Shown here: one piece after another, positions 1 to 7,614 of the stretch
Layout: each line of letters opens with the position of its first letter
Numbering within the stretch: the first letter of the stretch is position 1
NCBI RefSeq assembly: GCF_002933775.1
Contig: NZ_BEWV01000177.1
Span: 1-64,000 of the forward strand
Origin: Prevotella sp. MGM1
GTDB lineage: Bacteria > Bacteroidota > Bacteroidia > Bacteroidales > Bacteroidaceae
Length of the DNA stretch: 64,000 nt
Reading direction: 5' to 3'
Translations under genes and position numbers: made by a program
Notes under the pieces: model-generated
The model's input: only the letters and a program-made list of their open reading frames with translations
Database searches by the model: none
What the model was told of the DNA's origin: nothing

Positions 1-182
1 TTTAACACTCTATTCTCATTGTTTTAACAAATGCACCGGAATTTCGGCTTGTGCCAAGAAAACCGGTGCCTGACTATAAAAACCGATTTTTAGATTATGC
101 AAACCAACAGGGTAGATTTAACATACCCACAGAGTTTTCGGACTGACCAAATATCGGGCTATGGACTGCATAAGCCCCATGA

Positions 183-275
183 AATAAAAAAAGGATTAAG
201 AGTGTCTCACGACAGTCTTAATCCTCTGTTTTCTAACTAACTTATTATCAACTATTCATTACTCATTCTGAATTT
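183..275 (-). ncRNA. candidate short RNA with own promoter and terminator
   Basis: On the minus strand a TATCTTTG -7 element (282-289) is followed within about 60 bases by a 10-bp hairpin (arms 192-201 and 216-225) and a run of seven U (184-190). The predicted transcript is about 92 nt and holds no credible ORF. It lies divergent from the LacI gene. It could instead be an attenuated leader of a leftward gene beyond the window edge. No good -33 TTTG is seen, so the call is tentative. Confidence 0.35.
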
Positions 276-281
276 CTGATG

Positions 282-289
282 CAAAGATA
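282..289 (-). promoter_or_regulatory. Bacteroidetes -7 promoter element (TATCTTTG)
   Basis: Reverse complement reads TATCTTTG, an exact match to TAnnTTTG. It drives the candidate short RNA ending at 183, or a leftward gene outside the window. The -33 box is weak. Confidence 0.45.
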
Positions 290-334
290 GGCAGATTTTA
301 ATAAATTTGTATCTTTTTTACCTAAAAATCCTAC

Positions 335-346
335 GTAAACGTTTGC
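335..346 (+). promoter_or_regulatory. probable LacI-family operator (GTAAACGTTTGC)
   Basis: Near-perfect palindrome with the AAACGTTT core (337-344) usual for LacI/PurR-type operators. It overlaps the -33 box (342-345) of the promoter of the adjacent LacI gene, so binding would block that promoter. Autoregulation is inferred from position. Confidence 0.5.
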
Positions 347-373
347 GGATTACTCTGATTTTGCTTAACTTTG
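342..373 (+). promoter_or_regulatory. promoter of the LacI-family gene
   Basis: TTTG (342-345), 20-base spacer, TAACTTTG (366-373): an excellent fit to the Bacteroidetes sigma-ABfr consensus. It lies 35 bases before the start codon at 409. Confidence 0.75.
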
Positions 374-408
374 CATAAAGAATATCCCTTATTCACCTTT
401 AAGTTTTT

Positions 409-1437
409 ATGACCGACAACAAGCGTAGAACATCGCAGAAAGACCTGGCAAAAAAATTGGGAGTGAGCATTGCCACGGTGAGCAGAGCGCTGAGAAACTG
501 CCCTGAAATAGGAAAAGAGATGCAGGACAAAGTTAAAAACCTCGCCAAAGAACTCAACTACCGTCCCAATCCGTTTGCCCAGAGCCTACGTCGGGAAGCT
601 CCGAAAATCATTGGCGTCGTGGTACCCAATCTCGTCACACACTACTATGCAGCGGTGCTCGATGGGATTGAAGATGAGGCACGACGCAAAGGATATTCGG
701 TGATAAGCGCAAACAGCCATGAAGACTTCGAGACAGAAGCGAGGGTGATAGACAATTTCGTGGGACTGCATGTCGAAGGCATCATCGCCGGACTGGCACA
801 GAGCACCACAGACTACTCCCACTTCGAAGAAATCGCCGATATGAGAATACCCCTCGTGTTCTTCGGCAGGACATGCCTGACAGATCGTTTCTCTTCCGTC
901 ACGGCCAACGGAGACGAAGCCGCACAACAAGCCACGCAACATCTCATAGACACCGGCAGCCGGCGGATAGCGTTTATCGGCGGACCAAACCACCTTGACA
1001 TGGTGCGACGCCGCAAGCACGGATACCTCGAAGCGCTGCGTGGAAGCAAAATAGCGATAGACCGCAACATGGTGGTATGCGACAAGATTGACTACGACAT
1101 AGCCCTGCAATCGGCCATCGAACTGCTGAAACGACCGGACCGCCCAGATGCCATACTCGCTTTCAACGACATAATAACTTTCGCAGCCTTTACCGCAATA
1201 AAACAACTCGGCCTGCGAATACCTGAAGACGTGGCGCTGATAGGATTTACCGATGACCTGCATGCCGCATACGTCACGCCCCGCATGTCGGCAATAGAAG
1301 ACCGGTCGCACAAGATGGGAGTGACGGCATGCCGCCTGCTGCTGAGAAACATAGCCGGAGATAAAACAATATATCATGAGAAAGTGCCCCAAAAATTAGT
1401 CATAAGAGAGACATCGGCCAAAAAACCGATATCATAG
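409..1437 (+). CDS. LacI-family transcriptional regulator
   Basis: Sugar-responsive DNA-binding repressor or activator of 342 residues, the normal length for the family. Residues 9-28 form the LacI helix-turn-helix (KDLAKKLGVSIATVSRAL). A hinge helix follows near 50-62, then a periplasmic-binding-protein-like effector domain from about 66 to 335. The AAACGTTT palindrome overlapping its own promoter suggests autoregulation. It is transcribed alone and ends before a hairpin at 1642. It is clearly paralogous to the second LacI protein at 39056-40075 (shared SSVTA, ATxHLI and RKHGYxEALR segments). The effector is unknown; the target genes probably lie left of the window. Confidence 0.92.
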   Translation: MTDNKRRTSQKDLAKKLGVSIATVSRALRNCPEIGKEMQDKVKNLAKELNYRPNPFAQSLRREAPKIIGVVVPNLVTHYYAAVLDGIEDEARRKGYSVISANSHEDFETEARVIDNFVGLHVEGIIAGLAQSTTDYSHFEEIADMRIPLVFFGRTCLTDRFSSVTANGDEAAQQATQHLIDTGSRRIAFIGGPNHLDMVRRRKHGYLEALRGSKIAIDRNMVVCDKIDYDIALQSAIELLKRPDRPDAILAFNDIITFAAFTAIKQLGLRIPEDVALIGFTDDLHAAYVTPRMSAIEDRSHKMGVTACRLLLRNIAGDKTIYHEKVPQKLVIRETSAKKPIS

Positions 1438-1520
1438 AATATGCCGGAAGACCACACAACAAACCCGAAAGACACCACACCGGCAACAAAACAATATGTC
1501 CGTATATGCCTGAAAACATA

Positions 1521-1556
1521 ATAACGTAAAGAAAAGGCTTGATAACGTAAAGAAAA
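1521..1556 (+). repeat. 15-bp direct repeat, 21-bp period
   Basis: ATAACGTAAAGAAAA occurs at 1521-1535 and 1542-1556, two helical turns apart, with a partial third copy from 1560. It lies between the LacI gene and its terminator. Function unknown. Confidence 0.6.
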
Positions 1557-1641
1557 ATCATAACGACAATGAATTAGACGGACGCCGAATATTTATGCAA
1601 CATCAGTGAGAAATGCGATACAAAAGACTTTGAAAAATGAC

Positions 1642-1681
1642 AAAACGACCGATGAGTACAGTTTGCACATCGGTCGTTTTG
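1642..1681 (+). terminator. intrinsic terminator hairpin after the LacI gene
   Basis: Perfect 13-bp stem (1642-1654 with 1668-1680) ending in UUUU, 204 bases after the LacI stop codon. Confidence 0.6.
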
Positions 1682-1790
1682 CGTTCGGCATACCGTCATT
1701 CCGCAATAAGTATCCCGTCAGGATGCATTCGGATACTAAACGCAATGCAACGAGCGGCTAAACGCAAGCCAACGAGTATCCCAATGCAAG
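1681..1790 (+). repeat. 22-bp-period interspersed repeat, five units
   Basis: Five consecutive 22-base units begin at 1681, 1703, 1725, 1747 and 1769. They share the theme GCAACGnGTATCTAAACGCAA with substitutions. The same unit recurs at 14922-15031, 33955-34088 and 55866-55975. There is no coding signal across it. Confidence 0.7.
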
Positions 1791-1813
1791 ACGAAAAATG
1801 GCCGAATAAGACA

Positions 1814-1848
1814 TAAAAAAGGCTCCCTGCCCATAGACAGGGAGCCTT
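1814..1848 (-). terminator. intrinsic terminator, leftward
   Basis: Stem AAGGCTCCCTG/CAGGGAGCCTT with an 8-base loop. On the minus strand it is followed by UUUUUU. No leftward protein gene lies upstream of it, which supports the small-RNA call. Confidence 0.7.
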
Positions 1849-1971
1849 CCGGCACTCCAATGAGGCATGATGGTGCCTCAACCGGAACACGTATATATCA
1901 TTATATACCCACGACAGTCCCGAATTTATCAAATATCATAGTTCGCAAATATGCATAAATATACATTTCCA
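1814..1971 (-). ncRNA. candidate structured small RNA
   Basis: A minus-strand TACATTTG element (1978-1985) precedes about 158 nt that ends in a strong terminator (11-bp stem 1819-1829/1838-1848, then six U). In between is a nested hairpin: TTCCGG (1847-1852) pairs with CCGGAA (1882-1887), enclosing GAGGCA/TGCCTC. The only reading frames are a few codons long. A second possible -7 box, TAAATTTG, lies at 2054-2061. No -33 box is visible, and I do not recognise a known RNA family. Confidence 0.35.
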
Positions 1972-2184
1972 GACCTGCAAATGTAGATGACGAACCGCAT
2001 ATATTGTAAACATTTATCATAAAAACAACATTTAAATTTAATATTTCCGACACCAAATTTACTATAAAACATCGTAAAATGCAAGCAACATAACGATACA
2101 CATTAATATACATTGCCCACTACATGAGCGTCTGCCAGATACAGATGACATGATAAAAAACATGAAATATCGGAAAAAATTCAT

Positions 2185-2192
2185 TACCTTTG
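2185..2192 (+). promoter_or_regulatory. -7 promoter element (TACCTTTG)
   Basis: Exact TAnnTTTG match 99 bases upstream of the ATG at 2291. It lies inside the longer possible reading frame that would begin at 2150, which argues for the later start. Confidence 0.6.
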
Positions 2193-2290
2193 CAGAAGAT
2201 ATGCGGTATCAAGGAAAATCGAAACCAGTTTTATTCCACCCGATCCGCATCATCTTTACAAAAAAAATAATACACCTATTGACATACGCG

Positions 2291-2842
2291 ATGAAAAAAG
2301 TTTTAAACGCCATTGCCGCCGGAATGCTGACAGCAGGACTGATGAGTTGCGGCGGAGAGAGTAAAAACGAGAACATAATAACGACGAAGAAAGAGAGCAG
2401 AACCACAGCCGAACCGGTGAGAATGCAGGACTACACGCAATCGAAAGACGTGGAATGGCTGGGAAACGTATACACATGCGAGATTAAACGCACGGCCGAT
2501 GACAAACTGGCGAAGGTGAAAGACGAAAGCGGCCAGAAGTTTGTTGACAACAGCATATCACTCACCGTAAACAGAGCCGACGGAAGCACGTTTTTCAACA
2601 AGACTTTCACAAAAGCCTCTTTCGAACAGCACATCAGCGATGAATACAGCAAGTCTGGCATACTCGAAGGTCTCGTGTTCGACCGTGTGGAAGGCTCGTC
2701 CCTTCTGTTTGCGGCCAGTGTCAGCCTGCCGCAGACCGATGAGTATATCCCGTTGATCGTGAAGGTGTCGAGAATGGGCGATGTCACAATCTCGCGAGAC
2801 ACACAGTTAGACACCAGTTCGCAAGAGGAAGACGAGATCTGA
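2291..2842 (+). CDS. small hypothetical lipoprotein
   Basis: Protein of 183 residues with a lipoprotein signal peptide: KK, a hydrophobic stretch, and the lipobox GLMSC with the acylated Cys near residue 20. It should be exported and membrane-anchored. The rest is polar, probably beta-rich, and ends in an acidic tail (SSQEEDEI); I recognise no family. The frame stays open back to 2150, but a TACCTTTG promoter lies within that extension and the signal peptide begins exactly at 2291, so 2291 is chosen. It converges on the thioesterase gene, with 3 bases between stop codons. Confidence 0.75.
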   Translation: MKKVLNAIAAGMLTAGLMSCGGESKNENIITTKKESRTTAEPVRMQDYTQSKDVEWLGNVYTCEIKRTADDKLAKVKDESGQKFVDNSISLTVNRADGSTFFNKTFTKASFEQHISDEYSKSGILEGLVFDRVEGSSLLFAASVSLPQTDEYIPLIVKVSRMGDVTISRDTQLDTSSQEEDEI

Positions 2843-2845
2843 CCG

Positions 2846-3331
2846 TCACATCGACAACAACTCGTCGCCCTCGGTGACACATTCCGTGAAACCCATACCA
2901 GCCGCTTTATCCGGAGTGGCAGTGAAATACACAGCCTCTCCCTCGGCACACAGCTCGCCACGCGAGTTTTCTATCGTCACGCCGATAAAGGCCACGTTTC
3001 GCTTCATCTCGCGCAGACGGGCACGGATGGTTATCTGAGGTTCGGTTGTCATTACCGGACGACGATATTTCACGCTCAGATTACTTGTCACTCCTGTGGT
3101 CTGCAACTTGCGGAACACCACCCACGACGCGCACTCGTCTATCAGCGTGGCCTGTATTCCGCCATGCAGCGTGTCAATCCAACCTTGATATCGGGCGCTC
3201 GGCCGCCAGAAACAAACGACGTCTTCGCCATCCTCAAAAAACTCCATGCCCACTCCGTGAGGATTTTCAGGACAACAACCGAAGCAGTGATAACCGGGCT
3301 TCGACAACCAAGGGTTCTTTATTTTTCGCAT
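2846..3331 (-). CDS. PaaI-type hotdog-fold acyl-CoA thioesterase
   Basis: 161 residues. An N-terminal CFGCCPENPHGVGM segment (16-29) and the LHGG (56-59)...DE (65-66) hotdog active-site region identify a 4HBT/PaaI-like thioesterase that would hydrolyse an acyl-CoA or acyl-carrier thioester in the cytoplasm. The start at 3331 is preferred because homology begins there (MRKIKNPWLSK). An upstream extension to 3457 would run into the 3' end of the DUF5686 gene. It is the last gene of the leftward cluster, 19 bases after the DUF5686 stop codon. Substrate unknown. Confidence 0.85.
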   Translation of the reverse strand: MRKIKNPWLSKPGYHCFGCCPENPHGVGMEFFEDGEDVVCFWRPSARYQGWIDTLHGGIQATLIDECASWVVFRKLQTTGVTSNLSVKYRRPVMTTEPQITIRARLREMKRNVAFIGVTIENSRGELCAEGEAVYFTATPDKAAGMGFTECVTEGDELLSM

Positions 3332-3350
3332 AGTATAATTATTTGATATG

Positions 3351-5741
3351 TCAAAACTGCAACTTAAACCTGAAACGTACGCCCTGTCTTTTGGCTGTCG
3401 GGTGACCGAGATATGTAAGACGGCGCACATACTCGATGTCGAAAAAGCGGAACACATTATGCACTCCCGCCATTATCTCTACATAAGGCGTACTGCCTGA
3501 CATCACATGGACATCATCCGGAAAAGACATGAGGGCTCCATCTGTACCGCATCCGGCTTCATACGGATTATTCTTTGATGTCAGACTGCTCCACATTGCT
3601 TTCACGCCAAGACACTCACGCCACCGCAAATCCCTGACAAACGGAACGCGGTTGAAAATCTTTCCGCCTATATCCCACGTTATATCCGCAGACAGACAAC
3701 GATCGGAAAGAAACTCCATATTGTCCATCAGGTTGAACATACCGTCGCGCAGCATATACGACTGGTTGGCCGATGGGATTACAAGCAACGGAAACGGCAC
3801 GCTGTTCCACTGCGCCGCGGCATGCAGTCTTACATCGACCTTGCCCCAGCTCTTCATCCAAAAACGGTTGCTGAACATCAGTTCGGTAATATTATAGTCA
3901 TAACCGCCGCCCAAAAATCCGTCGATACCCACGGCATGAGTAAGCGTAAGCACCGGCACATCGCGGTTTATCCTGCGACGTCCGCGCTTGGTGGCCACAA
4001 AACGCTCCCCGGGAGCAAAGCGCAGACCGGCCCTCAACTCGGTCGTTCTTATGGACTGTGTGGCAGCCGTGAACATCAGCTTGCCTCGTGGCATGTTCTC
4101 CTCCGCCGTAATCATCAGTGAAGAAGTAAGTCCCCAGGTCTCCTCACGCTCGAATGTCAGCCGCTGCCGGTTGTATGTCATCATTCGTTCGGTATCGCCC
4201 CACGTCAGGGCTGTAAACATATTATGTTCCGGGTCTGCCACCCCTCTGTCACCAGGAAAGCATATATCATACACAGATGTCAGGGTAATACTGCGTTTCG
4301 GCCTTTCCTCGGGCGTATATATCTTAGGGCGAAACGAATATGTAAGCTCGGCCTTATAATAGTCTGCCCGGCTCTTCCACCCATGGGCATAATATCCGTT
4401 GAAGAAAAGATGCCGGTTGAGGTTGGCGGTTGTCTTCCCTCCTATCCGTGTGCGGAAACCGTCCACGCTATTGTTTGAAATAATGGCATTTACAGGTCCG
4501 ATATCGACCAGAGCCTCGCGGCCGCCCGCCCCGACCTCAACATAGTTCTCGACAATAGAGCGTAAGGCTGTCAGCAAGATATTATTGCGTCCCATCATCT
4601 TCACGTTGCGCATAAACTCGGGCAGGTTCCGCTCACCGGGAGTGAGGTCTACCGGGCGATACATGTCCCAGAAACTATCATCCCGACGGTCTGCCCCTCG
4701 CTCCACCAGCTCTTTGTCAAAGCCACGGAACAACTTGTCCGGAAGAGCAGCGAAATAGTGTCCACCCATGTGTGTGGTGCGTATGACAATGCACTTTTTC
4801 AGAAAGTCGAACATCTTAAACTCTCCCACCATCTCGTCAAGTGTCATAACCCACTCTCCGCCTGGTGCCGCACCAAACTCCTGGAGTATGCGCAACCCGT
4901 CCACAAAATTCACGCCGCCACGCTTAGGCACCGACAGTTCGCACCTGCGCACTCTGTACGAAGAGTCGTCCATGACATAAATGTCACCGCAAAATCCGAA
5001 ATCCAGAATATTGTCAGGCATGAAACGCAGGCGGACACAACGGTCGGTGCCCACACTCAGCGTATCTACAATGGTAAAGCGATAAAAACGCAAGGCATCA
5101 TCGCCAATCGGAGACGTGAACGATTGTTGCAGCAGACGTATCCTGTTGTCGTATATATCAATGTCGGGAAAGAAATCGGCAAGAGCCGCCGTTATCAGCC
5201 CGCCCGATCTGAATACCTTGTTTATGCCCTCGGAACGGTATCCGCGCACTATTGTCTTAGAGTCACGCGGATCCTTACGGAACGTCTCCTGCGTGTAAGC
5301 CTCGGTCACCACGACCGGCAGTATCAGCTTGTTGTTGTGCGGGCATAGCTCCACCTGTCTGAAAAAACCGGGTATTCCGGCAAACATCCCTTTCTCAAAG
5401 TCATCATGCGAAATGTCGTTTACCGCCATTGTCAGCTTCCGGTACTTGCAGTAATGATAGTAGTCGTGAGCCGACAGTCTTGTATCGCGGCGGGCTGCTA
5501 TCACCTTACGCATCAGCTCTACAGCCGGATTAGCCTTGCGCGAATACTTTTTTTTATCAGAACGCACCATTATCTCATCGAGTTGCTGCACACGCTCATA
5601 CCACTTCAAAGAGTCGGCAGGCATGGCGGCAGACGGCAACGAGAATGTCAAGAGGAACAAAAGACAATAAAAAAAAGACACGAAACGCAACCCGTCAGAT
5701 TGCGCCCGTGTCTTTATTTTACCGTACATCATCCGTTGCAT
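3351..5741 (-). CDS. DUF5686 outer-membrane protein lacking the N-terminal CarboxypepD domain
   Basis: About 796 residues with a signal peptide (hydrophobic FYCLLFLLTFSLPSAA). It aligns along its length with the 846-residue DUF5686 protein at 8558-11098; both share KKYSRK-NPAVELM-KVI at the start of the conserved part and end with a predicted barrel and a terminal aromatic (QF versus TF). It lacks the roughly 100-residue CarboxypepD_reg-like domain of the paralogue, because the signal peptide leads almost directly into DUF5686. DUF5686 proteins are predicted outer-membrane barrels of unknown function. The start is uncertain: ATG at 5741 follows an A-rich tract, and ATG at 5774 is also open. 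It lies 86 bases downstream of the CDP-alcohol phosphotransferase gene, with a 16-bp palindrome between them. Confidence 0.85.
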   Translation of the reverse strand: MQRMMYGKIKTRAQSDGLRFVSFFYCLLFLLTFSLPSAAMPADSLKWYERVQQLDEIMVRSDKKKYSRKANPAVELMRKVIAARRDTRLSAHDYYHYCKYRKLTMAVNDISHDDFEKGMFAGIPGFFRQVELCPHNNKLILPVVVTEAYTQETFRKDPRDSKTIVRGYRSEGINKVFRSGGLITAALADFFPDIDIYDNRIRLLQQSFTSPIGDDALRFYRFTIVDTLSVGTDRCVRLRFMPDNILDFGFCGDIYVMDDSSYRVRRCELSVPKRGGVNFVDGLRILQEFGAAPGGEWVMTLDEMVGEFKMFDFLKKCIVIRTTHMGGHYFAALPDKLFRGFDKELVERGADRRDDSFWDMYRPVDLTPGERNLPEFMRNVKMMGRNNILLTALRSIVENYVEVGAGGREALVDIGPVNAIISNNSVDGFRTRIGGKTTANLNRHLFFNGYYAHGWKSRADYYKAELTYSFRPKIYTPEERPKRSITLTSVYDICFPGDRGVADPEHNMFTALTWGDTERMMTYNRQRLTFEREETWGLTSSLMITAEENMPRGKLMFTAATQSIRTTELRAGLRFAPGERFVATKRGRRRINRDVPVLTLTHAVGIDGFLGGGYDYNITELMFSNRFWMKSWGKVDVRLHAAAQWNSVPFPLLVIPSANQSYMLRDGMFNLMDNMEFLSDRCLSADITWDIGGKIFNRVPFVRDLRWRECLGVKAMWSSLTSKNNPYEAGCGTDGALMSFPDDVHVMSGSTPYVEIMAGVHNVFRFFDIEYVRRLTYLGHPTAKRQGVRFRFKLQF

Positions 5742-5752
5742 TTTTATTATCC

Positions 5753-5768
5753 CGGTATAATTATACCG
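5753..5768. promoter_or_regulatory. 16-bp perfect palindrome (CGGTATAATTATACCG)
   Basis: Perfect inverted repeat between the CDP-alcohol phosphotransferase stop codon and the preferred DUF5686 start at 5741. It is suitable as an operator or a small RNA hairpin. No matching regulator is evident. Confidence 0.35.
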
Positions 5769-5827
5769 TGTCATACCATATCAAGCATTCTTTCCATACT
5801 CCTTATCCGGCAGAAAAAAATATCCGT

Positions 5828-6769
5828 TCAGGAGAAATACTTGGTGTCAAGCCTGCGGCACATAGCCTCATGCGAACGGTGCATATACACGCACATGGCA
5901 GTGAGGACCACGATCTCGAAAAGCGGATACACGTATGGCACGTCGAGAAGGCACGATATGTATAGTGTGATGCCGCGCGTGTTGAACGTAAGCATATTGG
6001 TATATTTCATCAACGGGAGCGATCCTTTCCTGAAATCGGCACGCAACCCCTGAGGCATATCCTCTGCATTGGGATATTTCGCCTTTATATGCTTATAGAA
6101 AGCCTGAAACTCGGGAGTGCGCTTTTCCTGCCCCCGGCAGTAATTCCGATAATTGAAATAGAACGCCCGATCCCAGAAAGCGCCTTTCTCTGGCAGACTG
6201 TCGAGTATGTCCTGCTGTGTCTTGGAATCGTCAAGCTCGCTACCTTTCTTTCCGAGAAGGAAATAAAGGTGTATCTGGCGATAATAGTCTGCCAGTGCGC
6301 ACTGCCTTGTATGGCAGACCACACCCGCTATCAGGCACATCAGAAAGCCCCAAAGTCCCCAATGCACATCGGTGAAAGGGATGTCTCGGTCATAGATACG
6401 GAACACGATGGCAAAATAAATGGCCGTGAACCATACATCGCTTGAAAAGCCGTCGAGCATTCGCCCTATCAGAGTGCGCTGCCCGGTTAGCCTGGCAAGC
6501 TGCCCGTCTGTCGAGTCGCAAAAATTAGCGAACATAAGAAGGATTATTCCTGCAATATTGTGCCACAGGTCGCTGAAATAAAACATGTATCCCGCCGCTG
6601 CGCCGAGAAACATCGACATTACCGTAACCGTATTGGGATGGACATGCAGACGCTTCCAAAGCAATGCGAAAGCGAGGCCTATCGGTCTTGTGAAGTGTAT
6701 GTCGAGCCACTCCTCGGTATCATCCGACTTGAACGACTCACGGAGCAATTCGCTGAATTTCTTACTCAT
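5828..6769 (-). CDS. CDP-alcohol phosphatidyltransferase family membrane enzyme (DIPPS-like)
   Basis: 313 residues. The signature D85-x2-D88-G89-x2-A92-R93-x8-G102-x3-D106 of CDP-alcohol phosphotransferases is clear. These integral-membrane enzymes move a phospho-alcohol or phosphatidyl group from a CDP-linked donor to an alcohol. The last motif Asp, expected at 110, is Ser, with Asp at 111. The N-terminal WLDIHFTRPIGLAFALLW...HPNTVT region resembles the di-myo-inositol-phosphate-phosphate synthase type rather than short PgsA enzymes. Five bases separate it from the upstream nucleotidyltransferase, so the two are co-transcribed. With inositol-3-phosphate synthase nearby, use of CDP-inositol, or otherwise making an inositol phospholipid, is the favoured inference; it is not proven. 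Confidence 0.88.
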   Translation of the reverse strand: MSKKFSELLRESFKSDDTEEWLDIHFTRPIGLAFALLWKRLHVHPNTVTVMSMFLGAAAGYMFYFSDLWHNIAGIILLMFANFCDSTDGQLARLTGQRTLIGRMLDGFSSDVWFTAIYFAIVFRIYDRDIPFTDVHWGLWGFLMCLIAGVVCHTRQCALADYYRQIHLYFLLGKKGSELDDSKTQQDILDSLPEKGAFWDRAFYFNYRNYCRGQEKRTPEFQAFYKHIKAKYPNAEDMPQGLRADFRKGSLPLMKYTNMLTFNTRGITLYISCLLDVPYVYPLFEIVVLTAMCVYMHRSHEAMCRRLDTKYFS

Positions 6770-6774
6770 AATAT

Positions 6775-7497
6775 TTAATCTGTGATAAACTGTTCGGCTT
6801 TGATTATATCTGACGCATGATCTATATCGAGCACTTTCGAGAAACGATAGGCTTTCAAACGGTGGCCATCGGCAATGAGAGCACGCTGGAAATTACGCAT
6901 CCTGCTCTCGCCACGCCCCATACATCCGTTGAGTGTATCTATCGTTTTGGGAGTGAGCCCGTATATTCCGCCGGAAATATAGCGACATGTATCAGACTTG
7001 TCAAGAAAGCCGGTGATATTCATCTGCCCGTCGGTATCCACATACAGTGGCTTTTCATCGTCTATAAAATCGGTCACTCCCATCATACCGTCGGCCTCAC
7101 CGCCCTCCAATGACTTGCGGAACACAGATATATAGTCTTTGAACTCGTCCTCACGGAATATGGTATCCACCGTTGTGAGGCAGAAAGGGCCGTCTCCGAG
7201 ATATCGGCTTATCTCATAAAAACTGTGCATCGAACTGGGCGTGCTCTTCACCACGAAACGCAACGGAACCGGCTGTCCTTGAAGTCCGTCAGCCTGTAAC
7301 TTCACAAGATGCAGGCTCACTTGAGCTGTTATGTCATTGCATATCACCACTATTTCTTCCGCTTCATTCTCAATGAACACACGGATCAGTCTGTCTATCA
7401 GATGCTCACCGCCAACTTTTACCAGCGGTTTGGGCACATCTATACCCTCGGCAGCCAACCGGCTACCCTCGCCCGCGGCTATTACAGCATATTTCAT
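6775..7497 (-). CDS. sugar-phosphate-type nucleotidyltransferase (candidate inositol-phosphate cytidylyltransferase)
   Basis: 240 residues of the GT-A-like NTP-transferase fold: AAGEGSR (7-13) and PKPL (22-25) for NTP binding, a metal-binding Asp in TTVD (111), and a C-terminal DIDH (224-227). The family couples NTP to a phosphorylated alcohol or sugar, giving a nucleotide-activated donor plus pyrophosphate. The partner gene, 5 bases downstream, is a CDP-alcohol phosphotransferase, the same pairing that is fused in archaeal IPCT/DIPPS. CTP + inositol phosphate giving CDP-inositol is therefore a reasonable inference; other alcohols are possible. A TAATTTTG promoter (7524-7531) lies directly upstream, after a terminator. 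Confidence 0.85.
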   Translation of the reverse strand: MKYAVIAAGEGSRLAAEGIDVPKPLVKVGGEHLIDRLIRVFIENEAEEIVVICNDITAQVSLHLVKLQADGLQGQPVPLRFVVKSTPSSMHSFYEISRYLGDGPFCLTTVDTIFREDEFKDYISVFRKSLEGGEADGMMGVTDFIDDEKPLYVDTDGQMNITGFLDKSDTCRYISGGIYGLTPKTIDTLNGCMGRGESRMRNFQRALIADGHRLKAYRFSKVLDIDHASDIIKAEQFITD

Positions 7498-7523
7498 TCT
7501 GTCTGTACATTATAAATACATGG

Positions 7524-7531
7524 CAAAATTA
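7524..7531 (-). promoter_or_regulatory. -7 promoter element (TAATTTTG) for the nucleotidyltransferase operon
   Basis: Exact TAnnTTTG match 26 bases upstream of the start at 7497 and just downstream of the terminator that ends the GIN-domain gene, so this pair has its own promoter. Confidence 0.55.
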
Positions 7532-7547
7532 CTAATTATAAATGAAA

Positions 7548-7597
7548 GGAGAAAATAAAGCGCCGGCTTTTTATGCAATGATAAAAAGCCGGCGCTT
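7548..7597 (-). terminator. intrinsic terminator after the GIN-domain gene
   Basis: Perfect 17-bp stem (7558-7574 with 7581-7597), 6-base loop, followed on the minus strand by a U-rich tract. Confidence 0.8.
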
Positions 7598-7614
7598 ATA
7601 TAATCAATGTCCAT

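Noticed and set aside
586-1392. Long leftward open frame opposite the first LacI gene
   Set aside because: It mirrors the codons of a clear LacI protein, has no family resemblance and no promoter.
1696-2113. Two leftward frames of 70-78 codons
   Set aside because: They cross the 22-bp repeat cluster, a terminator and AT-rich sequence; the peptide is a translation of repeat units.
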